64,000 bases of DNA from Bacillota bacterium (GTDB taxonomy: Bacteria > Bacillota > Clostridia > Saccharofermentanales > Fastidiosipilaceae): the NCBI GenBank assembly GCA_030057555.1, contig JASGUU010000064.1, positions 1-64,000 of the forward strand, read 5' to 3'. Numbering within the stretch: the stretch's first letter is position 1; each line of letters starts with the position of its first letter. Of the stretch, positions 1-11,426 are shown one piece after another. Below the pieces are notes generated by a model that saw nothing but the letters and a program-made list of their open reading frames with translations, was not told the origin of the DNA and did no database searches. Position numbers and translations under genes: made by a program.

Positions 1-75
1 TTCAATTGTCAAGGTCCAGAGGGCCCCGATCGCGAGGCGCTCGACTACCTTATCACCCCCACCACGCGCTGTCAA
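1..75 (-). promoter_or_regulatory. Probable rRNA-operon promoter and leader (leftward)
   Basis: On the minus strand TTGACA (70-75), a 17-base spacer and TAAGGT (47-52) form a good promoter firing out of the window. Sixty-three bases further on, the strand reads GGACCTTGACAATTGAA (1-17). This resembles the leader sequence often found just before 16S and 23S genes in Bacillota (CCTTGAAAACTGAA type), or a second tandem promoter. An rRNA operon downstream of gyrA is a common arrangement in this group. The rRNA genes themselves are not visible, so the assignment is inference. Confidence 0.5.
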
Positions 76-184
76 ATCCTTTCTTCCGCTTCTTTCTATC
101 TTCCCTCACTCCTGATCCGGGCGTTTCTTTTGTCGCCGCTGCCGGGAAAATAGTGCCGGAAACGTGCAGAAAGTGAAGCGGATA

Positions 185-222
185 AAGAACACCCGCCCCC
201 CTGATGGGGAGACGGGCGTCTG
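185..222 (-). terminator. gyrA terminator
   Basis: About 25 bases after the gyrA stop, the minus strand forms a GC-rich hairpin, CGCCCGTCTCCCC pairing with GGGGGGCGGGTG around an ATCA loop. It is followed by a short T-rich stretch (TTCTTTAT). It separates gyrA from the promoter at 47-75. Confidence 0.7.
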
Positions 223-245
223 CTGCGGGCTTTGCAGAAATATGG

Positions 246-2912
<2,667 letters not shown>

Positions 2913-2972
2913 GTGCTCTCCTCAAATAACGCGCCGGTCGGCGCGTCTCTAATACCTTATTTATATAGAGCA

Positions 2973-2981
2973 ATTATACCA
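2973..2981 (-). promoter_or_regulatory. gyrA promoter (extended -10)
   Basis: The minus strand reads TGGTATAAT between rsmG and gyrA, a perfect -10 box with the TGn extension and no clear -35. It would give gyrA an independent transcript with a leader of about 55 bases besides read-through from rsmG. Confidence 0.6.
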
Positions 2982-2993
2982 AAGGGCGAAGCG

Positions 2994-3734
2994 CTACGGC
3001 GGTCCCCTGCGAATCTGGGCGAGCGGTCTGGGGAATCGCTGCGGCAGGCTGCCCGTACGCCGGAAGACAAGCAGACAGCGCGGCTTTCCGGCCCCGGGGA
3101 TTTCGTAGTCCTGCCGCTCCGCCAGCCGGACCCGCAGAGCCTGGATCGCCCGCTCCGCCGCGGCGAGTTCATCGGGGTCAGCGGACTTCATCGCGACGAA
3201 GATGCCGTCCGGCTGCAGATAGGGTACGCAAAGCTCGACGAGCGTCCCGAGCGGGGCCACCGCCCGTGCCGTCACCAGGGCAAAGCGTTCGCGCAGGCCG
3301 GGATCGTGGGCCGCCTCTTCGGCGCGGGCCGCGATGACCCTGATGTTGCCGAGTCCGAGATCCGCCGCCGTCCCGCGCAGGAAGTCGGCGCGACGCGTCA
3401 TCGATTCGAGCAGGCAGATTCTGCGTCCGGGGCGCGCGATGGCGAGGGGCAGTCCCGGCAGTCCGGCCCCGCTGCCGACGTCCAGCAACGGGCCGGCCGG
3501 CGCGCGGTCGACAAAGGGCAGCAGCATCAGGCTGTCACACAGGTGCAGCTGCTCCATGCCCGCGGCGTCGCGGATGGCCGTCAGATTGAAACGCCGGTTG
3601 GCTGCGGCCAGCAGTTCGACATAACGGGCGAGCTGCGCGAGCGTCTCCGGGGCGAGCCCCAGCCCGCGTGTCCAGGCAGCGGCCTCGAGGCGGGCCAGCA
3701 TGTCCGCCGCCGGGATCAGGGGACGTTCCTTCAT
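2994..3734 (-). CDS. rsmG: 16S rRNA (guanine-527 N7) methyltransferase
   Basis: Methylates G527 of 16S rRNA using S-adenosylmethionine. The 246-residue protein has the family's N-terminal helical part with NRRFNLTAIRD, the SAM-binding loop LLDVGSGAGLPGLPLAI near residue 85, and the RAVAPL motif. Its length is normal. It lies two bases after mnmG on the same strand, the usual mnmE-mnmG-rsmG order, so the three are probably co-transcribed. Confidence 0.95.
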   Translation of the reverse strand: MKERPLIPAADMLARLEAAAWTRGLGLAPETLAQLARYVELLAAANRRFNLTAIRDAAGMEQLHLCDSLMLLPFVDRAPAGPLLDVGSGAGLPGLPLAIARPGRRICLLESMTRRADFLRGTAADLGLGNIRVIAARAEEAAHDPGLRERFALVTARAVAPLGTLVELCVPYLQPDGIFVAMKSADPDELAAAERAIQALRVRLAERQDYEIPGAGKPRCLLVFRRTGSLPQRFPRPLAQIRRGPP

Positions 3735-3736
3735 CT

Positions 3737-5650
3737 CTATCTCCCTCCCATAGGGCGGCGGCCGGCACGCTCGAGCCAGACGAGGAGAACCTGGATATCC
3801 GCCGGCGAGACACCGGCTATGCGTCCGGCCTGACCAACCGAGCGCGGCCGGATCCGTGCGAGCTTGTCGCGGGCCTCGTGGCTGAGGCCGGAGATCTCGC
3901 TCCAGGGCAGGCCGAGCGGCAGTTCGCGGTCTTCAAGCTGGCGGAAGCGTGCGATGCGCCGCTCCTCAAGGGCGATGTAGCCCTCATAGCGCAGACTGAT
4001 CTCTACTTCGCGCCGAACATCATCCGGCAGATCCGGGGGCCTCGCAGCATCGAAGTCCGCGAGCAGCTCATAGTCGATACCGGGCCTCGCCAGCAGCTCC
4101 GCGAGGCTGATGGTGGCGGCGGGCACCTGGGTTCCGACCCCGGCGAGACAGTCGCTGAGCTTCTCATCGACCCGTATCCGCTCCCGGCGGACGCGGGTGA
4201 GTTCGCTCTCGAGGCGTTCGCGCTTTTCGCTGAACAGAGCCCAGCGCCGGTCATCGACGAGACCCAGCTCCCGGCCCCGCGGAGTCAGGCGCAGATCGGC
4301 ATTGTCCTGCCGCAGCAGCAGGCGCCATTCGGCGCGGGCGGTCATCATGCGGTAGGGTTCGTCAATGGTCTTCGTCACCAGATCGTCGATCAGGACACCG
4401 ATATAGGCCTCGTCACGGCCGAAGATGACGGGTTCCCTGCCGGCGAGCCAGCGGGCGGCATTGAGTCCTGCGACGAGGCCCTGGGCCGCAGCCTCCTCGT
4501 AGCCGGAGCTGCCGCAGATCTGGCCGGCTGCGAAGAGGCCGCCGATGCCGCGGACGGCGAGGCTGGAGTCGAGCTCACCGGCGGCGAGGCAGTCATAGTC
4601 AATGGCATAGGCATGGCGCTCGACGAAGGCCTCTTCGAGCCCCGTGACACTGTTCAGCATCAGCTGCTGGACATCGAGGGGCAGCGAGGTTGACATGCCC
4701 TGAATATAGAGTTCGGCGCTGTCCGCTCCGGTCGGCTCGAGGAAGATCTGGTGGCGTTCGCGGTCGGGGAAGCGGCGAATTTTATCCTCGATACTGGGAC
4801 AGTAGCGCGGGCCCGTCCCCTCCACGAGGCCGGTAAAGAGCGGCGAGCGCCAGGCATTCTCGCGGATGATGGCGTGGGTTTTCTCGTTGGTCCAGGCGAG
4901 CCAGCAGTCCGCCAGCCGCGGGGCCGCCGTCCTCCCCGCCATCTCGTTCAGGAAGCTGAAGCAGCCCTCGCTGTCCGCCTGCTGGCGCTCGAGGCGCCCG
5001 AAGTCGACGCCGCGGGCATGAATGCGCGGCGGCGTGCCGGTCTTGAAGCGCTGCAGCTCGACACCGCAGGCCGCGAGGCTCGCCGCCAGCTCGTTCGCCG
5101 GAAAATGATTGTCCGGTCCCGCCGCATGGGCGTGCTCGCCGATGATGATTTTCGCCGCCAGATAGGTACCGGTCGCGAGGATCACGGCGCCGGCATCGTA
5201 GCGGGCGCCGAGGCGTGTCTCCACCCCGGTGACACGGCGGCCGTCAAGCAGGAGGCGCGTAACCTCATCCTGCCGCAGCACGAGCCCGGGCTCATCCTCG
5301 AGGCGCTGCTTCATCAGGCCCTGATAGAGCCGGCGGTCGATCTGGGCCCGCGGCGACAGCACTGCCGCCCCCTTCGAACGGTTGAGCATGCGAAACTGCA
5401 GCGTCGCGCGATCCGAGATCTCGGCCATCGCACCGCCCAGGGCATCGATCTCGCGAACCAGCTGCCCCTTGGCCGCACCCCCGATCGAGGGATTGCAGGG
5501 CAGATTGGCGACGGCATCGAGATTCATGCTGAGACAGAGGACGCGGTGGCCGAGGCGGGCGGCAGCGAGTGCCGCCTCCACTCCGGCATGGCCGGCACCG
5601 ATGACGACGATCTCGTACGATTCGTGAAAGCGGGCGGACATGGCGTTCAT
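3737..5650 (-). CDS. mnmG: tRNA uridine-34 carboxymethylaminomethyl modification enzyme, FAD subunit
   Basis: MnmG (GidA) works with MnmE to install (carboxymethyl)aminomethyl groups on the wobble uridine of tRNAs. The 637-residue protein opens with the FAD-binding VVIGAGHAGVEAALA. It carries the conserved NPSIGG and LPCNPS segment, the PRYCPSIEDKI motif and the C-terminal helical domain that binds MnmE. The ATG at 5650 overlaps the mnmE stop by four bases; a second in-frame ATG at 5641 is an alternative start. Confidence 0.97.
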   Translation of the reverse strand: MNAMSARFHESYEIVVIGAGHAGVEAALAAARLGHRVLCLSMNLDAVANLPCNPSIGGAAKGQLVREIDALGGAMAEISDRATLQFRMLNRSKGAAVLSPRAQIDRRLYQGLMKQRLEDEPGLVLRQDEVTRLLLDGRRVTGVETRLGARYDAGAVILATGTYLAAKIIIGEHAHAAGPDNHFPANELAASLAACGVELQRFKTGTPPRIHARGVDFGRLERQQADSEGCFSFLNEMAGRTAAPRLADCWLAWTNEKTHAIIRENAWRSPLFTGLVEGTGPRYCPSIEDKIRRFPDRERHQIFLEPTGADSAELYIQGMSTSLPLDVQQLMLNSVTGLEEAFVERHAYAIDYDCLAAGELDSSLAVRGIGGLFAAGQICGSSGYEEAAAQGLVAGLNAARWLAGREPVIFGRDEAYIGVLIDDLVTKTIDEPYRMMTARAEWRLLLRQDNADLRLTPRGRELGLVDDRRWALFSEKRERLESELTRVRRERIRVDEKLSDCLAGVGTQVPAATISLAELLARPGIDYELLADFDAARPPDLPDDVRREVEISLRYEGYIALEERRIARFRQLEDRELPLGLPWSEISGLSHEARDKLARIRPRSVGQAGRIAGVSPADIQVLLVWLERAGRRPMGGR

Positions 5651-7134
5651 TTCCCCACGCAGAAGCGGCTGAAGAGGCTGTCCAGGACCTTCTCGTCCAC
5701 CAGCTGGCCGTCAATCGTCGCGAGTTCGTCCGCCGCCGCCTGCAGCCAGGCCACAAGCACATCGGACGGCAGGGCCTGGGCAGGCAGCGCAGCGCCGGCA
5801 GCCGCATCCTCGATGCGCGTGAGCCAGGCCCGGGCCTCCCGCAGGGCGGCCGCATGGCGGACATTGGTCACGATGGCGGAATTTTCCGTCTCCCGGCCGC
5901 CGAGGGAATCAAAGTAGTCCATGATGCGCCGGCGCAGCCCGTCCATCCCCCTGCTCCCGGGGACCGAGGTCACGAGCAGCTCCGCTCCGGCCGGGGCGGC
6001 GGGGCGGCCGGTCAGGCGCTCCCAGCGGGCGGCTGTTTCGCCTATGGCGACGGGCAGATCCGTGGCACTCAGCCTGTCGCTCTGAGCCAGGATGGGCCAG
6101 ACCGTGAGCTCCGGCGGGAAGCTCGCGAGGTCCTCCGCCCCCGGATAGACGGGAGCCGCCGCATCCAGCAGCCAGAAGGCGAGGTCCGCCGTCTCCAGTG
6201 CACGATGGGTCTGTTCTATGCCGAGGCGCTCGATCTCGCCGGCATCCGGGCGCAGGCCGGCGGTATCGCTGAGGCGGATGGCGAGGCCGTCGAGGTCCAG
6301 CGCGACCTCGACACGGTCGCGGGTGGTGCCGGCGTGGGCGGTGACGATCGCCCGCATCTCGCCGACGAGGGCATTGAAGAGACTCGACTTTCCGGCATTC
6401 GGGGCACCCGCGAGGACGACCTCAAGTCCCTCGCGCAGCAGGCGGCCCTGACGGTGGGTCAGGATCAGGCGGTCGAGCCCGGCCCCGACGCTCCGCGCGG
6501 TATCAAGGGCATGGCCGGTGTCCGGCGCGGCCTCGTCATGCTCGGGATACTCGATGGCCAGATGCAGGGCGGCGAGCGCATCATAGAGGGGTTCGCGCAG
6601 GGCGGCGAGGGCAGCCGAGAGACGGCCCGAAAGCTGGTCCAGGGCAGCGCGGGCGCTGCGCGAGACGGAGGCATCGATCAGGTCGGCGATGGCCTCGGCC
6701 TGCACCAGGTCTTTACGCCCGTGGAGAACGGCACGGCGGGTGAAGTCCCCGGGCCCGGCCAGCTCGGCTCCGGCGGCGACGACGCTGTCGAGCAGCGCAG
6801 CACGGACGGCGGCGCTGCCGTGGACGGAGAACTCGACCGTATCCTCACCGGTATAGGAGCGCGGGGCAACGAAGCGCAGCGCGATCGCCTCGTCAATCGG
6901 CTCGCCGGGGCAGTCCGGACGGTGGACATAACCGTAGAGGGCGCGGTAGCCGTCGAGGCGCGCGAGGCGGTCGGCGGGCTGGTCTTTGCATGGAGGAGCG
7001 GCAGACAGGCTCCCGGCGGTGAAGACGCGGTCCGCGATGGCGGCGGCTGCGGGGCCCGAGAGGCGCAGCACGGCAATCCCGGAACGGCCCGGGGCTGTCG
7101 AGAAGGCGGCGATGGTGGTGGTGGGCAGGCGCAT
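5647..7134 (-). CDS. mnmE: tRNA modification GTPase MnmE
   Basis: Partner of MnmG in wobble-uridine modification. It has an N-terminal tetrahydrofolate-binding domain, a helical domain with an inserted G domain (P-loop GAPNAGKSS, switch with DTAGLR), and ends in the family signature FCVGK carrying the catalytic cysteine. The chosen ATG at 7134 follows GAGGAG closely; an upstream in-frame ATG at 7146 lies within that ribosome binding site. The product is 495 residues, slightly longer than usual. Confidence 0.97.
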   Translation of the reverse strand: MRLPTTTIAAFSTAPGRSGIAVLRLSGPAAAAIADRVFTAGSLSAAPPCKDQPADRLARLDGYRALYGYVHRPDCPGEPIDEAIALRFVAPRSYTGEDTVEFSVHGSAAVRAALLDSVVAAGAELAGPGDFTRRAVLHGRKDLVQAEAIADLIDASVSRSARAALDQLSGRLSAALAALREPLYDALAALHLAIEYPEHDEAAPDTGHALDTARSVGAGLDRLILTHRQGRLLREGLEVVLAGAPNAGKSSLFNALVGEMRAIVTAHAGTTRDRVEVALDLDGLAIRLSDTAGLRPDAGEIERLGIEQTHRALETADLAFWLLDAAAPVYPGAEDLASFPPELTVWPILAQSDRLSATDLPVAIGETAARWERLTGRPAAPAGAELLVTSVPGSRGMDGLRRRIMDYFDSLGGRETENSAIVTNVRHAAALREARAWLTRIEDAAAGAALPAQALPSDVLVAWLQAAADELATIDGQLVDEKVLDSLFSRFCVGK

Positions 7135-7155
7135 CTCTCTCCTCATAAGGCAAAC

Positions 7156-7184
7156 GGCCCGGCAGGTTTCCTCCTGACCGGGCC
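7156..7184 (-). terminator. Hairpin between jag and mnmE
   Basis: An almost perfect stem, GGCCCGG/CCGGGCC with an inner CAGG/CCTG, sits in the 60-base gap after jag. The following T run is weak (GTTTG). It may act as an attenuator or RNA-processing site that sets mnmE below the upstream genes, rather than a full stop. Confidence 0.45.
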
Positions 7185-7206
7185 GGATTCTCGTTCGGCG
7201 GGGCTC

Positions 7207-7962
7207 CTAGTAGTCGGTCGGGATAATGATGACCGAGCGGTTGGGTTCCTCGCCCTCGCTCTCGGTGCGGATGCCGGGCCAGTCCTGCAGCGCCGTGTGG
7301 ATGATGCGGCGCTCGGCGGCGGTCATGGGCTCCATGACATACTCCTTCCCGACTTCGAGCACGCGGCCGGCGGTGCGTTCGGCGAGGTCGATCAGGGAGC
7401 GCTCACGGCGGGCGCGGTAACCTGCGACATCGACCGTCACATAGATGTGTCCCTCGCAGGCGCGGTTCACCGTCAGGCTGGTCAGATACTGCAGGGCGTT
7501 CAGGGTGTCGCCGCGGCGTCCGATGACGGCGCCGACATCGCTGCCGTTGACCTCGACGCGCAGATGCTCGCCGTCGCGCCAGCTCGTGACCTCACCGTCG
7601 ACATCCATCGCTCTGACAACACTGCGGACGAAGTCGCCGGCCAGGAGGGTCAATTCGTCGTCCCCGCCTGCTTCGCGGGAGTCGCCGGCATCATCCTCGT
7701 AGTCCCAGTCGTCTTCGCCATCCTCGTCGTCGGCGGCATAGAAATCATCCGGGAAGTCCGCTGCATCGGCAGAGGCGTCGGCCTCGTAGTCATCAACCGA
7801 GACGCGGACGCGGGCGGGCCTGCGGCCGATGCCGAGGATGCCGCCCTCGGCCTCCTCGAGGACCTCGATGACAACGTCGTCTATGCTGGCATCGAGCTCT
7901 TCAAGCGCGAGCTCAACCGCCTCGTCGACACTGCGGGCCGATATTTCTACTGATCTGGACAT
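7207..7962 (-). CDS. khpB: RNA-binding protein KhpB (Jag)
   Basis: KH-R3H RNA-binding protein found next to yidC in most Bacillota and linked to cell-division and cell-size control. The 251 residues show the Jag-N domain (first ~55, with EEAEGGILGIGRRPARVRV), an acidic linker at ~65-110, a KH domain with VIGRRGDTLNALQYL, and a C-terminal R3H domain with RRERSLIDLAERTAGRV. It is 15 bases from yidC, in the same operon. Confidence 0.95.
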   Translation of the reverse strand: MSRSVEISARSVDEAVELALEELDASIDDVVIEVLEEAEGGILGIGRRPARVRVSVDDYEADASADAADFPDDFYAADDEDGEDDWDYEDDAGDSREAGGDDELTLLAGDFVRSVVRAMDVDGEVTSWRDGEHLRVEVNGSDVGAVIGRRGDTLNALQYLTSLTVNRACEGHIYVTVDVAGYRARRERSLIDLAERTAGRVLEVGKEYVMEPMTAAERRIIHTALQDWPGIRTESEGEEPNRSVIIIPTDY

Positions 7963-7976
7963 ATACGGGTCCTCCT

Positions 7977-9029
7977 TTACGACTCGGGTTCGCTGCTGGC
8001 CGGGACGGCGGGGGCGCTGATGCCCAGACGGGTCCGTTCCTCAATCGCCGCGATCTGTTCCTGTACCGGCTTCGTGTAGAGACGATAGAGCAGGTAGGCC
8101 TGCAGAATGCCCATAAGGTTGCCGACAATCCAGTATACGCCCATCGCGGCCGGAGCCCAGAAGACCGTCATCAGGGTCATGACGGGCATCATGATCTTCA
8201 TCGATTTCATCATGCTCTCGCTCTGCTGCTGCTGCGGCATGTCGCGGGCGGGATTGCGCTCAGCCTTCTCACGCTCGCTCTTCGTCTGCGCCATCATCGG
8301 ATTGTACGACTCCGAAAACTTCTGCAGCAGGATGGTGGTCAGCAGGGCGACCACCGGAATGATCAGCAGCGGCAGATAGGTTCCGCGTTCGTCACCAAAG
8401 AGCAGGGCGGGCTGCCAGGTGGGCCGGACACCGAGGTTCAGACCGAGAAAGTCGAAATTGATCAGCTGATCGGCCCGGATCAGGCCGTCGCCGACGGCAC
8501 GGGCGAGCTGGTCGCCATTGGTCATCAGGACCTGCAGGATCGGAATGTCCATGCGCTCTATGTTCTGGATCTCGGGGGCGGAGAGCAGGCCGGCCTCGCC
8601 GAGCTGCGTCGCCATGGTCCTGAGATTTTCGATCGGCAAGCCGAGGATGTAGCGCAGCGGCGAAGAGATGATACGCCAGACCGGCCAGATGAGGATGAGA
8701 CCCAGCAGCTGCGGCAGGCAGCCGCTGAACATCGAAATCTTGTGCTGCTTGTAAAGCTCCATCTGAGCCATGGAGAAGCCCTGCTTGTCGTCGGCATAAC
8801 GGCGCTGCAGTTCGTTCATCTCGTCGCGCAGCTGGCCCTGCAGCAGGCTGGTCTTATGCTGCCTGACATAGAGCGGAATCATGATGGCGCGGAAGAAGAT
8901 GGTAAAGATAATGATGACCACGCCGTAGTTTGCGAAGACATGGTAGAGCAGGCGCATAATCCAGCCAAAGGCCACATAGAGCGGGTCGAGTATGCCCAGT
9001 GCGACGGGCAGGGTCTGGGTAAGTGGCAT
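7977..9029 (-). CDS. yidC: Membrane protein insertase YidC
   Basis: Oxa1-family insertase that places proteins into the inner membrane with or without Sec. It has a short Gram-positive type N-terminus, a first membrane helix near residue 20, then a second helix around YGVVIIIFTIFFRAIMIP, a cytoplasmic hairpin rich in Lys/Gln, and three further helices. The start at 9029 is set by AAAGGAG nine bases upstream; the open frame continues further up but lacks a site. At 350 residues it is longer than YidC of Bacillus because of the loop between helices 2 and 3. No lipobox is seen. Confidence 0.95.
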   Translation of the reverse strand: MPLTQTLPVALGILDPLYVAFGWIMRLLYHVFANYGVVIIIFTIFFRAIMIPLYVRQHKTSLLQGQLRDEMNELQRRYADDKQGFSMAQMELYKQHKISMFSGCLPQLLGLILIWPVWRIISSPLRYILGLPIENLRTMATQLGEAGLLSAPEIQNIERMDIPILQVLMTNGDQLARAVGDGLIRADQLINFDFLGLNLGVRPTWQPALLFGDERGTYLPLLIIPVVALLTTILLQKFSESYNPMMAQTKSEREKAERNPARDMPQQQQSESMMKSMKIMMPVMTLMTVFWAPAAMGVYWIVGNLMGILQAYLLYRLYTKPVQEQIAAIEERTRLGISAPAVPASSEPES

Positions 9030-9031
9030 AG

Positions 9032-9310
9032 TCAGTGCTCCTTTTGGTGCATGGTTGCACCTGTTAGCGGCGGGCGGCCATGGCGGCATCTCGCGCCCAG
9101 GCGCCCGGGCGGATCGTAGCCGCCTTTGCTGAAGGGATTGCAGCGCAGGATGCGCCAGATGGCGAGAGCCAGGCCGCAGAGTACGCCGTAGGCCTCAATG
9201 GCCTCGATGGCATATTCGGAACAGGTGGGGACGAAACGGCAGGATGGTCCGAGCAGGGGTGAGAGCTGGCGCTGGTAGGCGCGGATCAGGCGGATGAGGA
9301 GCCGTCTCAT
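9032..9310 (-). CDS. yidD: Membrane protein insertion efficiency factor
   Basis: Small accessory protein of YidC-dependent insertion. The 92 residues contain the family block [18 protein letters not shown] followed by [15 protein letters not shown] and [12 protein letters not shown]. The ATG overlaps the rnpA stop by four bases and the stop is two bases before the yidC start, so it is translationally embedded in the operon. Confidence 0.95.
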   Translation of the reverse strand: MRRLLIRLIRAYQRQLSPLLGPSCRFVPTCSEYAIEAIEAYGVLCGLALAIWRILRCNPFSKGGYDPPGRLGARCRHGRPPLTGATMHQKEH

Positions 9311-9672
9311 GGCTTCGGAGCTGCGGGATCGCGCGCGGGCAGCAGGCCGAGTTCGCCGAGGCAGCTGCCGACTTCGCGGCGGATGCGCCAGTAGCTTTCG
9401 CCGAGGGCCGCCTGTGTCGCGGTCAGAACCACATCTGAGCCCGGCGCCACCTCTGCGCTGTAGCTGCGCCAGGCCTCCCGCAGGAGGCGCTTCAGGCGGT
9501 TGCGGGCAACCGCCGTGGGGATTTTCCGCGATACGGTGACGCCTACACGCGTACAGGGCTGGCATTTCTTCTCGAGACGGTGCACCATCACGGTTCTCCG
9601 GCGCGCCGAACGACCCTGTCGCATGACACGGCCGAACTCATGGCTGCGCTTGATGGTGACACAGGCTGACAT
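9307..9672 (-). CDS. rnpA: Ribonuclease P protein component
   Basis: Basic protein subunit of RNase P, which matures the 5' ends of tRNAs. The 121 residues carry the signature [14 protein letters not shown] around 55-70 and RVGVTVSRK just before it. It sits between rpmH and yidD in the canonical order. The RNA subunit gene is not in the window. Confidence 0.96.
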   Translation of the reverse strand: MSACVTIKRSHEFGRVMRQGRSARRRTVMVHRLEKKCQPCTRVGVTVSRKIPTAVARNRLKRLLREAWRSYSAEVAPGSDVVLTATQAALGESYWRIRREVGSCLGELGLLPARDPAAPKP

Positions 9673-9731
9673 CTACGCTGACCTCGCCGCCTCAGGCCGC
9701 CGGGCCTCCGCTGCGCGGCGACAGCCGGCGA

Positions 9732-9869
9732 TCAGTGCGTAAGACGCTTGCGGCTCTTGGCGCGGCGGCGCTTCAGCACCTGCCGGCCGGCGGCTGTCCG
9801 CATGCGCTTGCGAAAACCATGCTCGCGTTTCCGCTGGCGTTTCTTCGGTTGATAGGTCCGTTTCGGCAT
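9732..9869 (-). CDS. rpmH: 50S ribosomal protein L34
   Basis: A 45-residue, highly basic protein beginning [19 protein letters not shown] and ending [11 protein letters not shown], a clear L34. It is preceded by GGAGGA and a strong promoter. It opens the rpmH-rnpA-yidD-yidC-jag operon. Unlike the common chromosomal arrangement, dnaA is not next to it; ispE lies upstream on the same strand. Confidence 0.98.
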   Translation of the reverse strand: MPKRTYQPKKRQRKREHGFRKRMRTAAGRQVLKRRRAKSRKRLTH

Positions 9870-9915
9870 ATATAGTTCCTCCGGTTGACGGTTTTAGATT
9901 TGCATAACGCAGAAA

Positions 9916-9945
9916 AGTATAGCCAAAGGCCGTGTTTGCTGTCAA
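9916..9945 (-). promoter_or_regulatory. rpmH operon promoter
   Basis: TTGACA (9940-9945), 18 bases and TATACT (9916-9921) on the minus strand. The -35 box overlaps the last codons of ispE, so the promoter lies at the end of that gene. Confidence 0.8.
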
Positions 9946-11021
9946 TCGAAAAGGATCGCCGGCAGACGGTCGAGAAGCCGGGTGGTAAAGAGCTGCGGGT
10001 GCTCGTCGGGACGGTGTTCGCGAAACCAGGCGGCAGCGTCGAGGGGCGCCCCTCCGTCCGGACGCAGGGTAAAGACCGTGGAGCCCGAACCGCTGAGCCC
10101 CGTATAGGAATTGGACGGGCGGCTGCGCAGCCAGGCCAGCCAGTCCGCCATCCAGGGTGCATCAACGGCGAGGAGGCTCTCGAAGTCGTTGCCGCCTGCG
10201 GCCCTAAGACGGGCCAGACAGGAAACGAGGTCTGCCTCCCGAAGCACCGCGCGGTAGCGGGCATGGCTCAGATCCGCGAGCGCAGTGAGGAAAGTCTCCC
10301 GGGCTGCGGCATCGGGGCCGCTGCGCCTCTCCTCCCAGCCGGGTCCGGCGGCACGATAGTGCGCGAAGGCCCGGGCGGTGGAGATGCCCAGCCGCGGCTT
10401 GACGAGATCAACGGCGAGATTCGGCAGCGGAGGCAGGCTGTGGATTTGTTCGCCGATGCCACGGCAGCGGGCCAGGCCGCCGGTGAGACAGAAGGGAACA
10501 TCGGCACCGATCGCTGCGGCGAGTCGCAGAAGCGTGTTGCCGGCGAGGGCGGCATCAGGAAAAAGGGCCTGCAGAAGACGCAGGGCCGCAGCCGCGTCCG
10601 TACTGGCACCGCCGAGACCGGCCTCAACGGGAATGCGCTTTTCGAGGGAAATAAGCAGCGTCCCCCCTGCCCAGGGCAGACATCCCTGTTGCCGGCGCCC
10701 TGCCTGAAGCCAGGCGCGAACGGCACGCGGTACAGTGCCGCGCCCGGGATCGCAGATGGCAGCGGCAGCGGCCTGTGCGGATGCGGGGTCCAGATCGGGG
10801 AGGGCGACGGACATCGCGACACGGCAGCCGTCAGTCTCAAAAAGCAGTCGATGGGAGGCCGGGACATCAGGGTCCTGATAATGTTCGAGCGCGATCCAGT
10901 CCGCCAGGGCAATCGTCTGCATCACCGTGTCCAGATTATGGTAACCGTCCAGACGAACGGAGCCCAGGCGCAGATAAAGGTTGATCTTGGCCGGTGCGAG
11001 CGTGACAGCCCGCGACTTCAT
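9942..11021 (-). CDS. ispE: 4-diphosphocytidyl-2-C-methyl-D-erythritol kinase
   Basis: GHMP-family kinase of the non-mevalonate isoprenoid pathway; it phosphorylates CDP-ME. The N-terminus APAKINLYLRLGSVRLDGYH matches the family, and the ATP loop IPVEAGLGGASTDAAAAL is at about residue 130. A late GLSGSGSTVF motif completes the fold. At 359 residues it is roughly 70 longer than usual, with insertions around residues 60-110 and 225-250. It follows Veg by five bases. Confidence 0.93.
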   Translation of the reverse strand: MKSRAVTLAPAKINLYLRLGSVRLDGYHNLDTVMQTIALADWIALEHYQDPDVPASHRLLFETDGCRVAMSVALPDLDPASAQAAAAAICDPGRGTVPRAVRAWLQAGRRQQGCLPWAGGTLLISLEKRIPVEAGLGGASTDAAAALRLLQALFPDAALAGNTLLRLAAAIGADVPFCLTGGLARCRGIGEQIHSLPPLPNLAVDLVKPRLGISTARAFAHYRAAGPGWEERRSGPDAAARETFLTALADLSHARYRAVLREADLVSCLARLRAAGGNDFESLLAVDAPWMADWLAWLRSRPSNSYTGLSGSGSTVFTLRPDGGAPLDAAAWFREHRPDEHPQLFTTRLLDRLPAILFD

Positions 11022-11026
11022 GCTGT

Positions 11027-11275
11027 TCAGGGCAGCGACTCGACGGCAACCTCGACCGTGGCCGTCAGCACGTCGACATAGGAAAAGGAGACAACCTCTT
11101 CGTTGCGCTCGCCCTCACGGCAGAGAACGGTAAAGACATTCGGATAACAGTTTTTCAGCACACCTTCGTGAATGATGATACGCTTACGGCCGCCACTGGT
11201 CTTCAGGCGCACCCGACGGCCGATGCAGGCCTCCATGTCACGGCGACACTGCTCCAGATCGGTCTTTATGATCAT
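11027..11275 (-). CDS. veg: Veg family protein
   Basis: Small conserved protein of Bacillota (82 residues). It contains the family core IGRRVRLKTSGGRKRIIIHEG and NVFTVLC. In Bacillus subtilis Veg affects biofilm formation; the biochemical role is not settled. It heads a transcription unit with ispE, behind a strong promoter and a GGAGG site. Confidence 0.88.
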   Translation of the reverse strand: MIIKTDLEQCRRDMEACIGRRVRLKTSGGRKRIIIHEGVLKNCYPNVFTVLCREGERNEEVVSFSYVDVLTATVEVAVESLP

Positions 11276-11310
11276 ATATGGGAAACCTCCGCTGGAATAT
11301 ACACCCTTTT

Positions 11311-11339
11311 ATTATAGCAGGGCGGCATCATATTGGCAA
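11311..11339 (-). promoter_or_regulatory. veg-ispE promoter
   Basis: TTGCCA (11334-11339), a 17-base spacer and a perfect TATAAT (11311-11316) on the minus strand, about 35 bases before the veg start. Confidence 0.8.
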
Positions 11340-11426
11340 ACCGGATGCAACGCTGCAAAATCGCCATGCGATACCAGATCTGGTATGGCAAGGCCATCAC
11401 CGACACCATAGCCTGTGTCCCTCTTC

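Noticed and set aside
3668-7953. Long plus-strand frames opposite mnmG, mnmE and jag
   Set aside because: Same cause; the minus-strand genes are unmistakable.
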